Shown piece after piece: positions 61,560 through 64,000 of a DNA stretch of 64,000 bases. Origin of the DNA: Algoriphagus zhangzhouensis. GTDB lineage: Bacteria > Bacteroidota > Bacteroidia > Cytophagales > Cyclobacteriaceae. Numbering within the stretch: position 1 is the first letter of the stretch; every line of letters starts with the position of its first letter. The DNA is taken from the NCBI RefSeq assembly GCF_900148515.1, contig NZ_FRXN01000001.1, positions 248,001-312,000 of the forward strand, given 5' to 3'. The notes beneath the pieces were generated by a model, which worked only from the letters and a program-made list of their open reading frames with translations, made no database searches and was not told where the DNA came from. Position numbers and translations under genes: made by a program.

Positions 61560-63317
61560 TTAACCTTTTGAATGTTCTAAATTGACAGGCTTCCCTTTGA
61601 TGGTGTTGTTTTTCATTGCCTTGATGACTTGATCTGCATCACCTTTAGGCACATCCACAAATGAGAAGTTGTCATAGATATCGATACTTCCGATGTTTCT
61701 TCCGGAGATTCCAGCTTCACCAGCGATAGCTCCTACGATATCATTTGGACGGATTCTGTCTTTCTTACCTAAGTTCAAGAATAGACGAGCCATGTTTGCA
61801 TCACGACCTCTTTCTGGTCTTCTGCCTCCATCTCTGTCACCTCTTCCACCTTCGCGTCTGTCTCTTCTTCCTTCGCCTCTCTCGAATCTTCCACCTCTGT
61901 CGAATCTTCCACCTCGGTCTCCACGGCCTCCATCTCTGTCACCACGACCTCCGTCTCTTTCTCTTCTTCTTTCGTTGAATGATGGCAATCCGAAGTCCTG
62001 ATCTCTCATTTCTTTCACTGCCTCACCCATATTCATTTTAAGCAATCCCAATGCAATCTGCTCCAAGCTCATGCCTTCAGCCAACATTTGGCCAATGGTG
62101 TCTTCGAAGATCTGATTGTCATCTTCTTTGCTCAATTGTCTGTTCACATCTTTCACCAATTGTGCTTTTTTCAAGTCGATCAGTTCAGAAACTGAAGGAG
62201 GAGCCATTTTGGTGATGGTAGCTTTGGTGTATCTTTCAAGATCTCTGATTTTCATGAAATCTCTTCTGCCAGTCACAAAGTTGATCGCAGTTCCGGATTT
62301 ACCCGCACGACCTGTTCTACCGATTCTATGTACGTAATATTCTTCGTCCAAAGGCAAATCAAAGTTGAATACTGCTTCCACATTATCCACGTCGATACCT
62401 CTTGCTGCTACGTCAGTAGCTACTAGGACAGTACAAAGTCCTTTACGGAATTTGTTCATTACTTTATCTCTTTGAGCCTGAGATAGATCACCGTGAAGTG
62501 CTTCAGCGACAATTCCTCTAGAGCCCAAAGCTTCAGTAGCCTCATCTGTCATTCTCTTGGTGTTACAGAACACCACAGAAAGAGCGTAGTTGTTTACAGT
62601 CATCAAGCGAGCCATCAATTCCATTTTCAAGGAAGGCTTCACTTCATAAAATACCTGCTCGATTCTATCTACAGTCAATTCTTTCTTAGCTACCTTGATG
62701 ATATGAGGATCATTCTGGTATTTTCTGGTCAAGTCCATGATAGGCTTAGCCATAGTAGCAGAGAAGAATACAGTTTGTCTTTCTTCAGGCATTTCCTGCA
62801 AGATGGCTTCGATATCATCTCTGAAGCCCATGTCTAGCATTTCATCTGCCTCATCCAATACGATGATTCCAGCATCTTCCAACTTCAAAGTACCTCTGTT
62901 GATGTGATCTTGCACACGACCAGGAGTACCTACTACAATCTGAACGCCTTTTCTCAAAACACGGATCTGCTTATCAATAGACTCACCACCGTAGATGGCA
63001 ACAGAATTGATTTTTCTGTGGAATTTGGCTAGTTTCTGGATTTCACCTTCCACTTGAACAGCAAGTTCACGAGTAGGGCAAAGAATGATTGCTTGAGGTC
63101 TGTTGAAGTCTGGATCAACCAGTTCAATGATTGGAATAGCAAAAGCAGCTGTTTTTCCAGTACCGGTCTGAGCCTGTCCGATGACATCTCTACCTTCTAG
63201 TACGAAAGGAATAGCTTGTTCTTGAATAGGGGAAGGTTGGGTAAAGCCCATCTCTTCCACGGCCTGTAAGATTTCTGCTGAAATCCCCAGGTCTGAGAAT
63301 TTTGTGTTGTTTTCCAT
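61560..63317 (-). CDS. DEAD-box ATP-dependent RNA helicase (DeaD/CsdA-like)
   Basis: 585 residues. The helicase core has the Q motif (PSPIQEQAIPF), AQTGTGKT, PTRELA, VLDEADEM, FFSATM and HRIGRTGRAG in order (about 1-370). A helical dimer-like segment follows (about 380-455). A low-complexity Arg/Gly/Asp tract (about 460-510, repeated RGDRDGG and RGGRFDRGG) precedes a C-terminal DbpA-type RNA-binding domain (about 510-585). The architecture matches DeaD, which aids ribosome assembly and RNA decay in the cold. The roughly 100-nt 5' leader could be regulatory. Confidence 0.95.
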   Translation of the reverse strand: MENNTKFSDLGISAEILQAVEEMGFTQPSPIQEQAIPFVLEGRDVIGQAQTGTGKTAAFAIPIIELVDPDFNRPQAIILCPTRELAVQVEGEIQKLAKFHRKINSVAIYGGESIDKQIRVLRKGVQIVVGTPGRVQDHINRGTLKLEDAGIIVLDEADEMLDMGFRDDIEAILQEMPEERQTVFFSATMAKPIMDLTRKYQNDPHIIKVAKKELTVDRIEQVFYEVKPSLKMELMARLMTVNNYALSVVFCNTKRMTDEATEALGSRGIVAEALHGDLSQAQRDKVMNKFRKGLCTVLVATDVAARGIDVDNVEAVFNFDLPLDEEYYVHRIGRTGRAGKSGTAINFVTGRRDFMKIRDLERYTKATITKMAPPSVSELIDLKKAQLVKDVNRQLSKEDDNQIFEDTIGQMLAEGMSLEQIALGLLKMNMGEAVKEMRDQDFGLPSFNERRRERDGGRGDRDGGRGDRGGRFDRGGRFERGEGRRDRREGGRGDRDGGRRPERGRDANMARLFLNLGKKDRIRPNDIVGAIAGEAGISGRNIGSIDIYDNFSFVDVPKGDADQVIKAMKNNTIKGKPVNLEHSKG

Positions 63318-63423
63318 GATGTTTCCTTACTTTTCTTGCCATGTACTCCAAGTGTTATCCCACGACAAGCGACAGTAAAGGATTTCACGGCTCAGAAAAA
63401 TGTTCTTCGTCTTATTGACGGTG

Positions 63424-63455
63424 CAAAAGTAGAAGTAATTTATTTGGAAACCAAA
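63424..63455 (-). promoter_or_regulatory. Promoter TTTG-N20-TACTTTTG of the RNA helicase
   Basis: On the minus strand -33 TTTG (plus 63452-63455), 20-nt spacer and -7 TACTTTTG (plus 63424-63431), a full consensus match. It predicts a transcript start near 63417 and hence a 5' untranslated leader of about 100 nt before ATG 63317. Confidence 0.75.
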
Positions 63456-63763
63456 TACTATTCAAAAGTTTTTAGAATATTCTTTAAAAAATCTGCTGTT
63501 TGATAAAAATATATTTGGTTGAACTCGAATAATCGAGGTTTTGACAGTAACATCTCCAATTTGTTAGATCTAAACCTGATACTTAACATCCTTGATCATT
63601 AGGTTGGGATGGACGATTTTGCATGCTTTAAATTTTATACTGTCTCCTGCCTTCCATCTCCTGTCTTCATTCTCTATTCTCCAATCTCTTAATCTCTATT
63701 CTCCCAATTTCAAATCTCCAAATCACGAATCTCCAATTCTTTTGCCTTCTTTCTCTTTTCAGA
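63456..63763. other. Intergenic region with purine-rich short-word repeats
   Basis: About 300 bp between the transporter stop and the helicase promoter. From 63640 to 63745 the minus strand is a chain of near-repeats of GGAGA, GAGATT and GAGAATAGAG. No coding signal or clear terminator for the transporter was found. The composition differs sharply from the flanking genes. Confidence 0.6.
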
Positions 63764-64000
63764 TCATTGAAAAGCTTCATTATCCGAAGCTTCTTCAATC
63801 ATTTCTTCAGCTAATTCTTTTCCCAAATATTTATCAATGATTCCATGGCCTACATAAAGCAGAGGAGTCAGCAGGATGGCTACGGTAAACTTATAGATGT
63901 AATTAATGATACCCACAGCTATGATTTGGCTCAAATCCCAATTGCCAAAAACATAAAATGCGATCCCTAAAACAACAAATGAATCAATAAACTGGGAAAC
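63764..64000 (-). CDS. Queuosine precursor transporter (VUT/YhhQ family), 3' end only
   Basis: The last 78 codons of a minus-strand gene running off the window edge; it was found by direct translation. The segment has SQFIDSFVVLGIAF, a central hydrophobic helix (IIAVGIINYIYKFTVAILLTPLLYVG) and a charged tail. The QxxDSxxF motif followed by the YKFxxAxxxTPLLY helix is typical of the YhhQ/VUT family that imports queuine or preQ precursors. The start and N-terminal helices are outside the window. Confidence 0.82.
   Translation of the reverse strand, partial: VSQFIDSFVVLGIAFYVFGNWDLSQIIAVGIINYIYKFTVAILLTPLLYVGHGIIDKYLGKELAEEMIEEASDNEAFQ

Noticed and set aside
61693..62001. Pro/Leu/Ser-rich antisense frame in the helicase tail
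   Set aside because: It is the complement of the Arg/Gly repeat tract of the helicase, a common artefact.
1..64000. CRISPR arrays, rRNA, tRNA, insertion sequences, prophage
   Set aside because: No regularly spaced identical repeats, no cloverleaf or rRNA-like stretch, no transposase, integrase or phage structural protein was seen by eye. A tRNA or covariance scan could not be run, so a missed small RNA gene is possible.

Overview
The window is chromosomal DNA from a member of the phylum Bacteroidota, most likely order Cytophagales (an Algoriphagus/Cyclobacteriaceae-like genome). This is an inference from gene content: a DAHP synthase fused to chorismate mutase, a two-gene MetH, NfeD, DUF4197 and PepSY proteins and a PadR-linked FtsX permease. 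Promoter style agrees: several starts are preceded by the Bacteroidota -7 box TAnnTTTG, four of them with a -33 TTTG-like box exactly 20 nt upstream. Start codons mostly lack a strong Shine-Dalgarno. No rRNA, tRNA, CRISPR array, insertion sequence or prophage was recognised, so this is mainly housekeeping chromosome.

Region 1 (1-7.8 kb, minus strand) is a compact aromatic amino acid operon: aroF-chorismate mutase, aroB, aroA, pheA, an aminotransferase and tyrA, ending in a clear terminator. Upstream of aroF lies the most striking element of the window: an untracked 31-residue leader peptide with eight Phe/Tyr codons in nine, a 9-nt antiterminator segment and an intrinsic terminator. Together these form a complete ribosome-mediated attenuator that would match Phe/Tyr supply to operon output.

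Region 2 (8.2-20.9 kb) holds proline dehydrogenase, lysS, an operon with a cupin fusion protein, a sulfatase and small membrane proteins, a few stress or regulatory-type small proteins, a methyltransferase, a DUF4197 lipoprotein, arginine deiminase, ilvE and a corrinoid adenosyltransferase. Region 3 (20.9-31.4 kb) has an orphan LolD/MacB-type ATPase, a large membrane TPR protein, gatC, plsC, a truncated hemoglobin, an NfeD protease, a LysM protein and an array of short-word tandem repeats. Region 4 (31.4-46.4 kb) has an esterase / M17 peptidase / ATP-grasp operon, aceK, a NUDIX hydrolase, a DUF819 transporter, a seven-PAS hybrid histidine kinase and an outer-membrane protein built from two similar halves.

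Region 5 (46.5-53.7 kb) is the methionine/folate unit: a SAM-I riboswitch, metH split in two, and metF, followed by a TonB-domain protein, HMG-CoA lyase and a PepSY protein. Region 6 (53.7-64 kb) has a Uma2-family protein, a hydrolase-TPR protein, dprA with a MerR regulator, rsmE, a PadR regulator with its probable operator and target permease, a DEAD-box RNA helicase, and the 3' end of a queuosine-precursor transporter that runs off the window.

No defence island or biosynthetic cluster is visible. The best candidate for an undescribed system is the Phe/Tyr attenuator. Other points of interest are the repeat families, a promoter-terminator pair with no gene, the PadR operator and the ATP-grasp/peptidase operon.
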